A DNA stretch of 64,000 nucleotides from Gordonia hongkongensis (GTDB lineage Bacteria > Actinomycetota > Actinomycetes > Mycobacteriales > Mycobacteriaceae), in NCBI RefSeq assembly GCF_023078355.1, contig NZ_CP095552.1, positions 3,162,001 to 3,226,000 of the forward strand, read 5' to 3'. The notes under the pieces are model-generated. The model worked only from the letters and a program-made list of their open reading frames with translations, was not told where the DNA came from and did not search any database. A program made the translations under genes and the position numbers. Of the stretch, positions 37,625 to 45,806 are shown one piece after another (the stretch's first letter is position 1; each line of letters opens with the position of its first letter).

Positions 37625-37647
37625 ATGTCCAAGTCAAATATGGACGT
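37625..37647. promoter_or_regulatory. Imperfect palindrome in the glucarate-operon upstream region
   Basis: ATGTCCA and TGGACGT (37625-37631 and 37641-37647) are inverted with one mismatch around a 9-base AT-rich centre, in an otherwise GC-rich 414-base gap (37468-37881) between the dehydrogenase and the divergent secreted-protein gene. This is the most AT-rich part of the gap and may hold a GntR/FadR-like operator. No regulator gene is linked. I see nothing else in the gap. Confidence 0.3.
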
Positions 37648-37881
37648 CTTCAATGCTCAGAGTGAATCGACCCAGGTGTCCGGTTCAGTCGGGACGCGCT
37701 CGCTTGTCAGCCGATACGTCATCCGGCCGGCCCACGCCGCGCCGCGTACCGGACCAACAGCAGTCGACAGTGGGACAATCACTGCGCCGAATCCGACATA
37801 CCGCACATCGCCGAGCCACGGCGAGCGGCGGCTGTCGGAGCGGGCACACCACCCATTCGACGAAAGCGGAATCCAGAACCG

Positions 37882-38481
37882 ATGAAGCGCATTCGCCTCC
37901 TCGCCGTCATGGCCCTGGCCATCACGGCACTCACCGTCTCCTACGGCACCGCACACGGCGCTCCCGCGCCCGCGGCGCCGTCCCACTTCTCCAGCGCATC
38001 CGCCGACGGGACCTCCATCACCTCCCAGCTCCGCAACGCGACGTTCGTCGCAGGCGAGCAGGAACTCCGGGTCGTCGACTCACACGGACGGACCATCGAG
38101 CGAATCGGACTGGTGCTGCCGTTCGACGGCGCCGCTGTCCCGATGCGCGCGAAGGTCTCCGCCGACCGCACCCAGGCGACGTTCACCCCGATCCTCACCC
38201 CCGAAGCCCGCGCGGCGATCGCTGCCGGCGTCCGCCCGGCCTCGGCGAAGAAGGACCGCGCCTACCAGCAGATGATCTGGCACATCACCAACGGGTGGAA
38301 CCGCGGCGGCAACGTCACCACCGCCATCGGCGCTCTCGCCGGCCTCATCATCGGCTGCATCATCATCGTCGGCTGTGTCTGGGGTGCGGGCGTCGGCGCG
38401 GCCATCGGAGCGGTCATCGGTATCAACAACGGCGACCCCCGCGCCGGGCAGTCGATCCTGAACTGGATCAACACTCCGTAA
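37882..38481 (+). CDS. Secreted actinobacterial protein with C-terminal glycine-zipper segment
   Basis: The 199-residue precursor begins with a signal peptide (MKRIRLLAVMALAITALTVS, cleavage near AHGAP). A soluble beta domain of about 100 residues (ATFVAGEQELRVVDSHG, IGLVLPFDG) follows, then a Gly/Ile-rich hydrophobic stretch GALAGLIIGCIIIVGCVWG and GVGAAIGAVIGINNG. The layout matches small exported proteins common in Gordonia and relatives (DUF8020-like). No enzymatic motif is seen. A hairpin terminator follows 45 bases later, so it is a single-gene unit. Confidence 0.8.
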   Translation: MKRIRLLAVMALAITALTVSYGTAHGAPAPAAPSHFSSASADGTSITSQLRNATFVAGEQELRVVDSHGRTIERIGLVLPFDGAAVPMRAKVSADRTQATFTPILTPEARAAIAAGVRPASAKKDRAYQQMIWHITNGWNRGGNVTTAIGALAGLIIGCIIIVGCVWGAGVGAAIGAVIGINNGDPRAGQSILNWINTP

Positions 38482-38525
38482 GTCCAGCGAGCAGGGCTTG
38501 GCTTCTCGGGTCCCAGATGCTGCAG

Positions 38526-38559
38526 AATCCCCAACTCCGCGTGCGGGGTTGGGGATTTT
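38526..38559 (+). terminator. Rho-independent terminator
   Basis: AATCCCCAAC (38526-38535) pairs with GTTGGGGATT (38548-38557), with an inner CCGC/GCGG pair, and the stem runs into TTTT. It ends the transcript of the secreted-protein gene. Confidence 0.88.
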
Positions 38560-38562
38560 CTG

Positions 38563-39729
38563 CTTCTTCCGGCCTCGTGGACGCGTTTTCGGCGCAGGAG
38601 GCCGCGTGCACCGCGCCGTGGAAGGTCGAAGGCCGTCAGTGACCGTGTCGGCAATCGGCGCCGAACGTCCGACCCCGGGTCACACTCGCGCATCTCACCC
38701 AATGCAGATGCGCGTGTTCAGTCCGGTGGCGACGTCGTAACCGGCCGCTCAGATGCAGCAGATGACCCGCCGAACCTGACCGGCCGGGGCCCGATGATGG
38801 GTTGATCGATGTACGTCACGGCTCGTTCCATCAACGAGTTCGCCGCGCGCACACTGGTGGAGGTCGGTGCGGCTCTCTCGACCCCACGTGCTCCCGCCGA
38901 CGACTCGTCGCCGAAAAGACCCCTCCGCGAACCGAGTTCGGCGCACCTCGAGACGGGGTAGCCCGGACGACTGGACATCGGCCCGACGTCTATCGACTTC
39001 AACCGACCCGAACCGTCGCCGACCTCCGGCATCGGATCGGATGGAGACCGCCGGATACATGTCTCACTACCCAGGACCCGGCGGGTCACCGCGACCGGAG
39101 AACACCGGGTCGTAACCCCGCCGCGCACCCACCCACGGGGCGCCACAAGAGTGCGTCATCGCACCAGGCCGAGAACCGCCGGCCGGCCACACCCGAGGGA
39201 TACGCCCTCAACAGCCAACGCGCCCACATCGATACCTGGACAGGGGTGTAGCCATCGCTGAAGATGCGGTAGGCGACGCCACCGCGACACAGCTGTTTCA
39301 CCTCCAGCGAGTAATGCTGACCTTGCCCCCCGGATAAGCGGCACGACGGCTCCGCCGGTCCCACGTATCGCCCGCACCATCGAGGCGACCGTTTCGACGA
39401 CCCAGTCAGTGTCTCGGCGATAGCAATTCCCGCATACTCAGCGGCATCTGAAATCGCTGAGCCGGACGATACCCTTCGGCCCCCAACATATGTCGCCGCT
39501 ACCTTCCGCACGCCGGCAACGCCAGTCCGGTCGCCGCCGGGGACGTCGAGACTGCTCCATAAGTGAACATGCACACCCGATCCGGGCGTATTCGAAAACT
39601 GGAGCGACTTGAACCAGCCACTGATCACGATCCACGCACGGTCAACGCGAATCGACGCACAGTCAACGAAATATGCTGCACAGTCGATCGATTCACGGTT
39701 CTCGGCTTGTGGAATTTCCTCGAAATCGA
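38563..39729. other. Gene-poor region of about 1.2 kb
   Basis: No protein I recognise is encoded here. Open frames exist on both strands (for example 180 codons on the minus strand at 39086-39628), but they lack family motifs. A 50-codon plus-strand frame from ATG 38809 to 38961 (MYVTARSINEFAARTLVEVG) is the best small candidate. Base composition drops towards the end, where three degenerate 20-base direct repeats occur (39631-39690). It may be decayed accessory DNA. Before the IS insertion its right end was the upstream region of the HNH gene at 41142. Confidence 0.5.
39631..39690. repeat. Three degenerate 20-base tandem repeats
   Basis: Units at 39631-39650, 39651-39670 and 39671-39690 share the core (C/T)G-CAC-(A/G)-GTC. 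The first two match at most positions (ACGCACGGTCAACG and ACGCACAGTCAACG) and the third is more diverged. They lie 40 bases before the IS insertion point, in what was the upstream region of the HNH gene, so they may bind a regulator. Confidence 0.55.
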
Positions 39730-39737
39730 ACGCATGT

Positions 39738-41116
39738 GGATCTCCTGACCTGAAAGTGGGCGGTTTTCGGTCAGTTTCGATGTTGGAGTTCCGGGCATGC
39801 GCCGCCCCTGGTGAGGTTGGCCATCGCGATCAAAGCATCGGGAGTGTGAAATCCGTATGACCGCTTTGTCAATGACCGCAGATGGCAGTTCGTCGCCTCG
39901 ACTCGAGCGTTGCTCATCTGACACGTGACCGCGTTGTAGATTTGCACCTCTCGTTTACGGATACTCGGCGCCGAGGTGCGAATCTCGGGTATATCGCAGG
40001 CCTCTGCCTTCCTCAACCAGCGCCGCAACGGCGCCCAACATGAGGAGTACGCACCTGAAAGTATGTGCCTTATTTCTTCTTTCATCTGATACGCACGGGC
40101 CAGCACACTGTTGGCATCGGCGACCACGATGGACTGCAGCCGCTCTTGACTCTCGGTGAGGTTGTCAGGATTCTTCAACAACGCCCACCTCAATCGGCCG
40201 CGTTCCACCTTTGACAAGCCAGCTATCCGGCTCATCACCCGAGACCGGCATCGATCCAGCGCCTGATTGACCCACTGCAGCACATGAAATGGGTCCATAC
40301 ACCAGTACGCTCCCGGCGCCCGCTCGGCGAGGACCGCACCGATGTACTCGGCGCCATCAGCACTGATGTGGGTGATCTCGCCGGCTCGCACATCACCCAG
40401 TTCATCGAAGAACCGCTCGATGGTCGCCTTCTTGGCGCCCTCACCAGCCCACACCAGTTGCCCTGTGTCATGGTTGACCACGACGACCAAGTACCGGCGG
40501 CCCTTGCGATAGGCGATCTCATCGATACCGATGCGCCGCAACCCGTTCAAGCGTTTGGTGAGTCCGACATGATCGTCGACCACACGCTCGACGATACGAG
40601 ACACCGTCCGCCAGGAGACCCGCAGGTAGGCGCTCACCGCGGTCATCGGGGCGTGCGCACACATCCACGCGACGGTGTCGTCAAACGCCCTGGTCATCTT
40701 CACTTCCGGACGTGCCCACGGAACCAACTCAGTCTTCACACCATGGCGAGGGCACCGCACACGCGTCGCGGGCAGCTCGAGGAAACACCGCCAGCCGCCC
40801 ATATCCAGATGCCGCCACAACCGCGGTGCCGGCGGCTGATCGTAACCCGGGCAGCGCTTCTTGCACTGCGGACACCGTGATCGTGCGTTCTTGTGCAGTT
40901 CTAGTGTCGCCACCATGACGTGCCCGCGATCATCCTCATCGAACCTGACACCCACGACACGGGCACGCTCGATTCCAAGCAACTTCTGCAGTACTCTGAC
41001 AGTGCGCAACGCCCACTCCTCTAGGTCTTTTTCTTCGCAAGTCAAAACCTAAGCGAGACTGGGCGTTGCGTGCATTAGGCTCGCTAAAAGTAGCCCACTT
41101 CAGGGTCAGAAGAGCC
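39738..41116 (-). mobile_element. ISL3-family insertion sequence with intact target duplication
   Basis: This 1379-base element has one transposase and imperfect terminal inverted repeats. The left end reads GGATCTCCTGACCTGAA and the right end, on the minus strand, GGCTCTTCTGACCCTGAA. The GGnTCT start is typical of ISL3 elements. It is flanked by identical 8-base direct repeats, ACGCATGT at 39730-39737 and 41117-41124, the target size expected for this family. The perfect duplication implies recent insertion. Removing the element and one repeat restores a continuous upstream region for the HNH gene. Confidence 0.93.
39771..41009 (-). CDS. ISL3-family transposase
   Basis: The DDE transposase (412 residues from the TTG at 41009) has the ISL3 layout. 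An N-terminal zinc finger (CPQCKKRCPGY, then CPRHG) is followed by a helix-turn-helix (SWRTVSRIVERVV) and a catalytic core with IGIDEIAYRKGRRYLVVVVNHDTG, ISADGAEYIGAVLAERAPGAYWCMDPFHVLQWVNQALD and the C-terminal NARVEATNCHLRSLTKRSYGFHTPDALIAM supplying the Glu. The TTG is preferred because a GAGGAG site precedes it and VRVLQKLLGIE is the family start. Another TTG at 41045 is in frame. The gene is complete, so the element may be active. Confidence 0.93.
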   Translation of the reverse strand: MRTVRVLQKLLGIERARVVGVRFDEDDRGHVMVATLELHKNARSRCPQCKKRCPGYDQPPAPRLWRHLDMGGWRCFLELPATRVRCPRHGVKTELVPWARPEVKMTRAFDDTVAWMCAHAPMTAVSAYLRVSWRTVSRIVERVVDDHVGLTKRLNGLRRIGIDEIAYRKGRRYLVVVVNHDTGQLVWAGEGAKKATIERFFDELGDVRAGEITHISADGAEYIGAVLAERAPGAYWCMDPFHVLQWVNQALDRCRSRVMSRIAGLSKVERGRLRWALLKNPDNLTESQERLQSIVVADANSVLARAYQMKEEIRHILSGAYSSCWAPLRRWLRKAEACDIPEIRTSAPSIRKREVQIYNAVTCQMSNARVEATNCHLRSLTKRSYGFHTPDALIAMANLTRGGACPELQHRN

Positions 41117-41129
41117 ACGCATGTTCCGG
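41117..41129 (+). promoter_or_regulatory. Right remnant of an SOS (LexA) box split by the IS
   Basis: With the IS and one target repeat removed, the junction reads TCGAAC-GCAT-GTTCCG, matching the actinobacterial LexA consensus TCGAAC-N4-GTTCGA at 10 of 12 positions. The left half remains at 39726-39737 and the right half here, 12 bases before the HNH start codon. The element therefore sits inside the box. Regulation by LexA is inferred from this match. Confidence 0.6.
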
Positions 41130-41141
41130 TACCTTGGAGTC

Positions 41142-42413
41142 ATGCCAGAGCTCGCCACTCTCCTCGATCAACTCATCGAGACCACCCCGCCCGCCGACGA
41201 CCCAACCGGCAGAGCAACATTCGACTCCCTCCACACGTGGCGCCTGATCCGCAACCTTGCCGATCACCAGATCGGCACCCACGCAGCACAACTCGACGAA
41301 CTCGGCGTCGCGCAGAAGACCGGCAGCACCACCAAGAAGCTGCTGATCGAGTCAGGACATGCGCCGGCCGCCGCCCTCCGCACCATGCGCAGTGTCGACG
41401 CGCTGCCCAACCTGCCCGCTGTGGCGCGTCACGCTGCCGACGGACGACTGTCGAGCGAGATCGTCGATGCCATCGTCCGCGGCATGAACGAGATCGATAG
41501 ACGTTGCGGGGAAGCGCTTTCCGTCGACAAGCGCTCCCGGTTTGAGATCGAACTCATCGCCCAAGCACTATCCGGTGCAACACCGACTGAAGTGCTCAAG
41601 CATGCGCAGGCCATCGGCAACGCTCTCGGCGATGCGTGTGACGCAGGAACCCCAGCGTCGGACGATGCAAGTTTGAACTCGGTGAGCGCCCACACCACCG
41701 ACGACGGCCGCGTCGAGGTGCGTGCTGATCTCACCCAGGTGGTGGGCGAGAAGTTCTTGGCCATGATCGACGAACGGTCCTGCCCACGACCCGAACCCGA
41801 CAGCACCAAGGATCGTCGCACCGCCGAGCAACGCCGCGCCGACGCCTTCGAATTGATCCTCGACCAAGCCGCGATCGGCGCGACCATCGACACCGTCGGA
41901 AGTCCACGCACGCAGCTCATGCTGACGATCCCCGCGACCGGAGACCTGGCGACGCTGCCGTGGACCGGATCGGTCAGCCAAGCGACCGCGAAACAGGCGT
42001 CGTGCGACGGATCGCTGACCCCTCGAGGCTCGCTTCGCTCGCACCTCGGGGAGCAGGGGCGACTCGACGCTGAGGGCGTACCGCTACAGATGGGCCACAC
42101 CCACCGCTTGTTCCCGGCGCACCTGCGCAAAGCAATGATCGTCCGCGACGCCTGCTGCATCAAATGCGGTGCGCCACCGTCACATACACAGGTCCACCAC
42201 GTCACCCATTGGGCCGACGGCGGCGCCACCGACCTCGACAACGGGTGTCTGCTGTGCCAGCGCTGCCACACCCAGGTCCACCACCACGGCTGGGACATCG
42301 TCATGGGATTTGACCGGCACCCCTGGCTCGTCCCACCCACCTCGATCGACCCGCACCGCCGACCACTACCCGCCTACAACCGCCGCACCATGCGCCTCGA
42401 CGACGCCGCCTGA
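41142..42413 (+). CDS. 13E12-type DUF222/HNH endonuclease-domain protein with repeat-derived insertion
   Basis: The 423-residue protein has an N-terminal DUF222 region (LIRNLADHQIGTHAAQLDELGVAQKTG). A C-terminal HNH nuclease module carries paired CxxC zinc ligands (CCIKCGAPPSHTQVHH and LLCQRCHTQVHHHGW) around the His-Asn-His active site (HHVTHWADGGATDLDNG). Relatives are repeated in mycobacterial and gordonial genomes and often LexA-regulated. The ATG at 41142 follows TTGGAG; an upstream ATG at 41121 lies in the IS target repeat. Between CDGSLTP and LDAEGVPLQMG, residues RGSLRSHLGEQGR are encoded by a copy of the dispersed repeat, apparently replacing four or five usual residues without breaking the frame. 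Confidence 0.88.
   Translation: MPELATLLDQLIETTPPADDPTGRATFDSLHTWRLIRNLADHQIGTHAAQLDELGVAQKTGSTTKKLLIESGHAPAAALRTMRSVDALPNLPAVARHAADGRLSSEIVDAIVRGMNEIDRRCGEALSVDKRSRFEIELIAQALSGATPTEVLKHAQAIGNALGDACDAGTPASDDASLNSVSAHTTDDGRVEVRADLTQVVGEKFLAMIDERSCPRPEPDSTKDRRTAEQRRADAFELILDQAAIGATIDTVGSPRTQLMLTIPATGDLATLPWTGSVSQATAKQASCDGSLTPRGSLRSHLGEQGRLDAEGVPLQMGHTHRLFPAHLRKAMIVRDACCIKCGAPPSHTQVHHVTHWADGGATDLDNGCLLCQRCHTQVHHHGWDIVMGFDRHPWLVPPTSIDPHRRPLPAYNRRTMRLDDAA
42021..42056 (-). repeat. Dispersed repeat copy inside the HNH coding sequence
   Basis: On the minus strand this reads TGCTCCCCGAGGTGCGAGCG followed by AAGCGAGCCTCGAGGG, matching the left arm of the intergenic elements at 55040 and 55281 apart from a few bases. 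It is in frame with the HNH gene and adds an Arg/Ser-rich loop before the HNH module. Confidence 0.85.
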
Positions 42414-42512
42414 CCGGCCGTCCGACAACCACTTTCGCGTAGCACCCTCCGCACCCGGGCCATACCCGGGACCGCATCCGTACTTTGACAACTCCACAGC
42501 GGAATACGACCG

Positions 42513-42548
42513 ACCCGCTCCCACTCGGCCATTCGAGCGGGAGCGGGT
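42513..42548 (+). terminator. Hairpin, possible terminator of the HNH gene
   Basis: ACCCGCTCCC (42513-42522) pairs with GGGAGCGGGT (42539-42548), with an inner CTCG/CGAG pair. No U tract follows. It lies 100 bases after the HNH stop in the 504-base gap 42414-42917, which otherwise holds the alk operator and no gene I can support. Confidence 0.5.
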
Positions 42549-42842
42549 TCCGGGCAGCCGAACCCGAACTCGGCGGCGACCACAGGAACAGGCCTCGGAC
42601 AAGCACCACGACAGCGAGCAGCGCACCGCCCGTGCGGAGCCGTGATGGGCAAGACCTCGGCCGTGGCCATGGAACAGCTCAAGGTGCTCGTGTTCACCGG
42701 TGTGCGAACCGACTGGCCGACTCGACGACCGAGATGAAGGACAGGGCGGTCTCGAAGGCCCCGGCAGCGGCGAAGCGATGTCCCTGCCGCCCAGGTCCCC
42801 GACGGACGTCCCTGAACCGGGGTCTCTTTACAAATCTCGGTG

Positions 42843-42882
42843 AATGTCTAGACAACAGACATTGTCGCGGTTAATGTCTAGT
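42843..42882. promoter_or_regulatory. Candidate TetR operator and extra half-site upstream of alkB
   Basis: AATGTCT and AGACATT (42843-42849, 42857-42863) form a perfect 7-bp inverted repeat with a 7-base spacer. The left half with two following bases (AATGTCTAG) recurs at 42873-42881, 30 bases on, closer to the start codon at 42918. The arrangement suits a dimeric repressor such as the TetR protein encoded last in the operon, blocking the alkB promoter until alkanes are present. This is inference from position. Confidence 0.6.
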
Positions 42883-42917
42883 GGCGTAGAACACAGCCCG
42901 CCCAGACAGGAGCGCGT

Positions 42918-44153
42918 ATGAGTACCGCACCGACCCCGTTCACCGCGGATGACTCCGCCGCCGAGTGGAAGGACCGCAAACGCCATCTTTGGCTGCTCGG
43001 CCTGATCCCACCGACGTCGATCTTTCTCGCAATGGGTCTCGTCGCCGGCTTCAATGCGATCGGCCATGGTTTCGACGTCGTGTCGCCGGTGTGGTGGTGG
43101 ATCGGGCCGCTACTCGTCTACGTCCTGCTCCCGATCCTCGACGTGTTTTTCGGGCCCGACGGATCGAATCCGCCCGAAGAGCTGATGGAGCAGCTGGAGA
43201 ACGACAAGTACTACCGCTACTGCACGTACGTGTACATCCCGTTCCAGCTCGCGAGTCTCGTGATGGCCTGCTACCTGTGGACGGCCGACGACCTCAGTTG
43301 GCTCGGCATCGACGGCGGGCTCGGGCTCGCGTCGAAGATCGGGCTGGCGCTGTCGATCGGCGCGATGGGCGGGATCGGAATCAACACCGCTCACGAACTG
43401 GGGCACAAGAAGGACGATCTGGAACGCTGGTTGTCGAAGATCACTCTCGCCCAGACGTTTTACGGTCACTTCTACATCGAGCACAACCGTGGGCACCACG
43501 TGCGGGTCGCGACGCCCGAAGATCCGGCCAGCTCCCGTTTCGGAGAGTCGTTCTGGCGCTTCCTCCCCCGTAGCGTCTGGGGAAGCCTCACGTCCTCCGT
43601 CGAACTCGAGCGCAAACGCCTCGAGCGGGCGGGCAAGCCCTTCTGGCATCCGAGCAACGACGTCCTCAACGCATGGGCGATGTCGATCGTGCTGTGGGGG
43701 GCGCTCACCGCGATCTTCGGCTGGGAGATCCTCCCCTTCCTCGTGATCCAGGCCGTCTACGGTTTCTCACTGCTGGAGACCGTGAACTACCTCGAGCACT
43801 ACGGTCTACTCCGCCAGAAGACGCGGACCGGCCGCTACGAGCGGTGCACGCCCGAGCACAGCTGGAACTCCGACCACATCTGCACCAACATCTTCCTGTA
43901 CCACCTCCAGCGCCACAGCGATCACCATGCGAACCCCACCCGGAGGTACCAGACGCTGCGCAGCTTCGACGGCGCGCCCAACCTGCCGAGCGGATACGCG
44001 AGCATGATCACGCTCGCCTACTTCCCGCCGATCTGGCGGCGGGTGATGGACAAGCGGGTGCTCGACCACTACGACGGAGACGTCGAACGGATCAACATCG
44101 CACCGCACCGCCGCGAACGCGTCCTGGCCGAGCACGGGGTGTCGCCGCGATGA
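42918..44153 (+). CDS. alkB: Alkane 1-monooxygenase
   Basis: The 411-residue integral-membrane non-haem di-iron enzyme hydroxylates the terminal carbon of n-alkanes. All four signature motifs are visible: HELGHKKDDLERW near residue 157, EHNRGHHVRVATPEDPAS near 186, the AlkB-specific NYLEHYGLLR near 295, and LQRHSDHHANPTRRYQTLR near 330, together giving the histidine ligands. Hydrophobic segments LWLLGLIPPTSIFLAMGLV and VWWWIGPLLVYVLLPIL precede them. An AGGAG site lies 6 bases before the ATG. It needs electrons from the rubredoxins and rubredoxin reductase encoded downstream; its stop overlaps the first rubredoxin start. Confidence 0.98.
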   Translation: MSTAPTPFTADDSAAEWKDRKRHLWLLGLIPPTSIFLAMGLVAGFNAIGHGFDVVSPVWWWIGPLLVYVLLPILDVFFGPDGSNPPEELMEQLENDKYYRYCTYVYIPFQLASLVMACYLWTADDLSWLGIDGGLGLASKIGLALSIGAMGGIGINTAHELGHKKDDLERWLSKITLAQTFYGHFYIEHNRGHHVRVATPEDPASSRFGESFWRFLPRSVWGSLTSSVELERKRLERAGKPFWHPSNDVLNAWAMSIVLWGALTAIFGWEILPFLVIQAVYGFSLLETVNYLEHYGLLRQKTRTGRYERCTPEHSWNSDHICTNIFLYHLQRHSDHHANPTRRYQTLRSFDGAPNLPSGYASMITLAYFPPIWRRVMDKRVLDHYDGDVERINIAPHRRERVLAEHGVSPR

Positions 44154-44437
44154 GCACCTTCCGTTGTCCGGTCTGCGATTACGTCTACGACGAGACCGTC
44201 GGCGCTCCCCGGGAGGGATTCCCGCCCGGCACGCCCTGGGCCACGATTCCCGACGACTGGCCGTGCCCCGACTGCGGCGTGCGGGAGAAGATCGACTTCC
44301 TCGGCGCCGGGAGCGAAGCGAGCGGGCCGGATGATCTCGGCGCCGGGAGCGAAGCGAGCGGGCCGAATGACCCCAGCGGCGCCGAGAGCGAAGCGAGCGG
44401 GCCGGATGAAATCAGCGAAGGGAACTCTGTGCGATGA
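44150..44437 (+). CDS. rubA1: Rubredoxin (first) with repeat-derived C-terminal tail
   Basis: The 95-residue protein carries electrons to AlkB. The rubredoxin fold is complete in residues 1-52, with iron ligands in [10 protein letters not shown] and CPDCGVREK and the usual DDWPCP. Normal AlkB rubredoxins end here, at about 55-60 residues. A tail of about 43 residues follows, made of three near-repeats of GxxSEASGP(D/N), acidic and probably disordered. The tail is encoded by three copies of a DNA unit containing GAGCGAAGCGAGCGGGCC, whose core also occurs in intergenic repeats of this window. It overlaps alkB and rubA2 by four bases each. Confidence 0.93.
   Translation: MSTFRCPVCDYVYDETVGAPREGFPPGTPWATIPDDWPCPDCGVREKIDFLGAGSEASGPDDLGAGSEASGPNDPSGAESEASGPDEISEGNSVR
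44301..44413 (+). repeat. Three in-frame tandem units of 36-39 bases within rubA1
   Basis: Units start at about 44301, 44337 and 44375 and share GCGCCG followed by AGAGCGAAGCGAGCGGGCCG or one-base variants. Their lengths keep the rubredoxin frame open. Only the GAGCGAAGCGAGC core is shared with the elements at 42021 and 55040. Confidence 0.85.
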
Positions 44438-44613
44438 ACTTCAAGCTCTTCCGTTGTGAGGTCTGCGGTTTCGAGTACGACGAAGAGCTCGGCTGGCCGG
44501 AGGACGGCATCGAGCCGGGCACCCGCTGGGCCGACATCCCCGACGACTGGAGCTGCCCGGACTGCGGTGCTGCCAAGGCCGATTTCGAGATGGTCGAGGT
44601 GGCCCGTCCGTGA
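44434..44613 (+). CDS. rubA2: Rubredoxin (second)
   Basis: The 59-residue rubredoxin is of normal length with both iron-binding loops, [13 protein letters not shown] and [11 protein letters not shown], and the DDWSCP signature. It starts at ATG 44434, overlapping the first rubredoxin's stop by four bases, and ends by overlapping the GTG of the reductase gene by four. The two rubredoxins probably differ in partner: in related AlkB operons the second type is the one able to transfer electrons from the reductase to the hydroxylase. Confidence 0.95.
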   Translation: MNFKLFRCEVCGFEYDEELGWPEDGIEPGTRWADIPDDWSCPDCGAAKADFEMVEVARP

Positions 44614-45806
44614 GCGCCGGCACCACCCGGGGCGGTTCGGTGGTGATCGTCGGCGCCGGCGTAGCCGGCATCACGGCTGCGGAGTCGCTGCGTTCCAACG
44701 GTTTCGACGGAACAATCACCGTGTTCGGGGACGAGCCACAACTCCCCTACCGACGAACGGCGCTGAGCAAGAACCTCGTCGACGGCGACCTGACGGACGC
44801 CAAGATCACGCTCCGTCCGCCCGGGTACTGGTCGGATCGGGGCATCGAGATCGTGACCTCGACGCGCGTCGCCGACGTCGACACCTCGTCGCGGCGGGTC
44901 TGCCTCGCCGACTCCTCCCAAGTGGATTACGACGCGCTGGTCCTGGCCACCGGAGGGCGTGCCCGGCGACTCCCCGGCACGACGTCGTCCCCGCTCGCCC
45001 TGCGCACCCGGCACGACGCGGCCGAGCTCCGGCACGCGATCCAGGACGGGCCGGTGATCGTTCTCGGCGGCGGACTGATCGGACTGGAGATCGCCGGAGC
45101 CGTGGCGTCGACCGGAGACGGTTCGCGCGTCACCGTCATCGAGCGCGAGACGTCGCTGTTGTCACGGGTCGTTCCGGCAACGGTGGCCGAGGCGGTGGCG
45201 ACCCTGCACCGGGAACGCGGGGTGCAGATCCTCACCGGCGTGGTGCCCACAACGATCACCGCCGAGTCCGTGACGTTGGCGGACGGGCGGACCTTGACCG
45301 GAACGGTGATCAGCGCGATCGGAATGGAGCCCGATCTCGAATTGCCGCGCAGCGCAGGGATTCCCGTCGATGCGGCCGGGATCGTCGTCGACGATTCGCT
45401 GCGAACCGGGGTCCCCGGCGTCTACGCGGCCGGCGACGTCGCGGCGCGGCCCCATCCGTTGACGGGCGCACCGATGCGTGCCGAGCAGTGGCTCACCGCG
45501 ACCGAGCACGGCAGACTGGTCGCCATGACGATCGCCGCCGACCTCGGGCTGGACACCGGCATCAGCACTGCGGTACCGCGTGTGCCACTGGCCTGGACGA
45601 TGCAGTACACGACCAACATCCAGATCGTCGGGTGGCCGACATCGGGAGATCGTGTGGAGGTCGACCTGGACGACTCCTGCTCTGTCGTGCGGGCTTTCGC
45701 CGGAAGTCGTCTCGTCGGCGCGGTCTGCCTGGGCAGGGGCGGCTCGGGACGATCCCTGCGCGCCGAGATCGAGTCATCTCTCCAGCCGGTCGGTGCGCAC
45801 GGATGA
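44610..45806 (+). CDS. rubB: Rubredoxin reductase
   Basis: The 398-residue flavoprotein has the FAD-binding [19 protein letters not shown] at the N-terminus, an NAD-binding [21 protein letters not shown] motif near residue 150, and the second FAD motif [12 protein letters not shown] near 273. It passes electrons from NADH to the rubredoxins. The GTG at 44610 lies in a GTGA overlap with rubA2, and its own stop overlaps the regulator start by four bases. Confidence 0.95.
   Translation: MSAGTTRGGSVVIVGAGVAGITAAESLRSNGFDGTITVFGDEPQLPYRRTALSKNLVDGDLTDAKITLRPPGYWSDRGIEIVTSTRVADVDTSSRRVCLADSSQVDYDALVLATGGRARRLPGTTSSPLALRTRHDAAELRHAIQDGPVIVLGGGLIGLEIAGAVASTGDGSRVTVIERETSLLSRVVPATVAEAVATLHRERGVQILTGVVPTTITAESVTLADGRTLTGTVISAIGMEPDLELPRSAGIPVDAAGIVVDDSLRTGVPGVYAAGDVAARPHPLTGAPMRAEQWLTATEHGRLVAMTIAADLGLDTGISTAVPRVPLAWTMQYTTNIQIVGWPTSGDRVEVDLDDSCSVVRAFAGSRLVGAVCLGRGGSGRSLRAEIESSLQPVGAHG

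Noticed and set aside
39086..39628. 180-codon minus-strand frame in the gene-poor stretch
   Set aside because: No recognisable motif, no good ribosome site, and biased residue use; noted only as part of the gap.
41121..42413. HNH start at ATG 41121
   Set aside because: That ATG is part of the IS target duplication; the ATG at 41142 has a proper ribosome site and family start.
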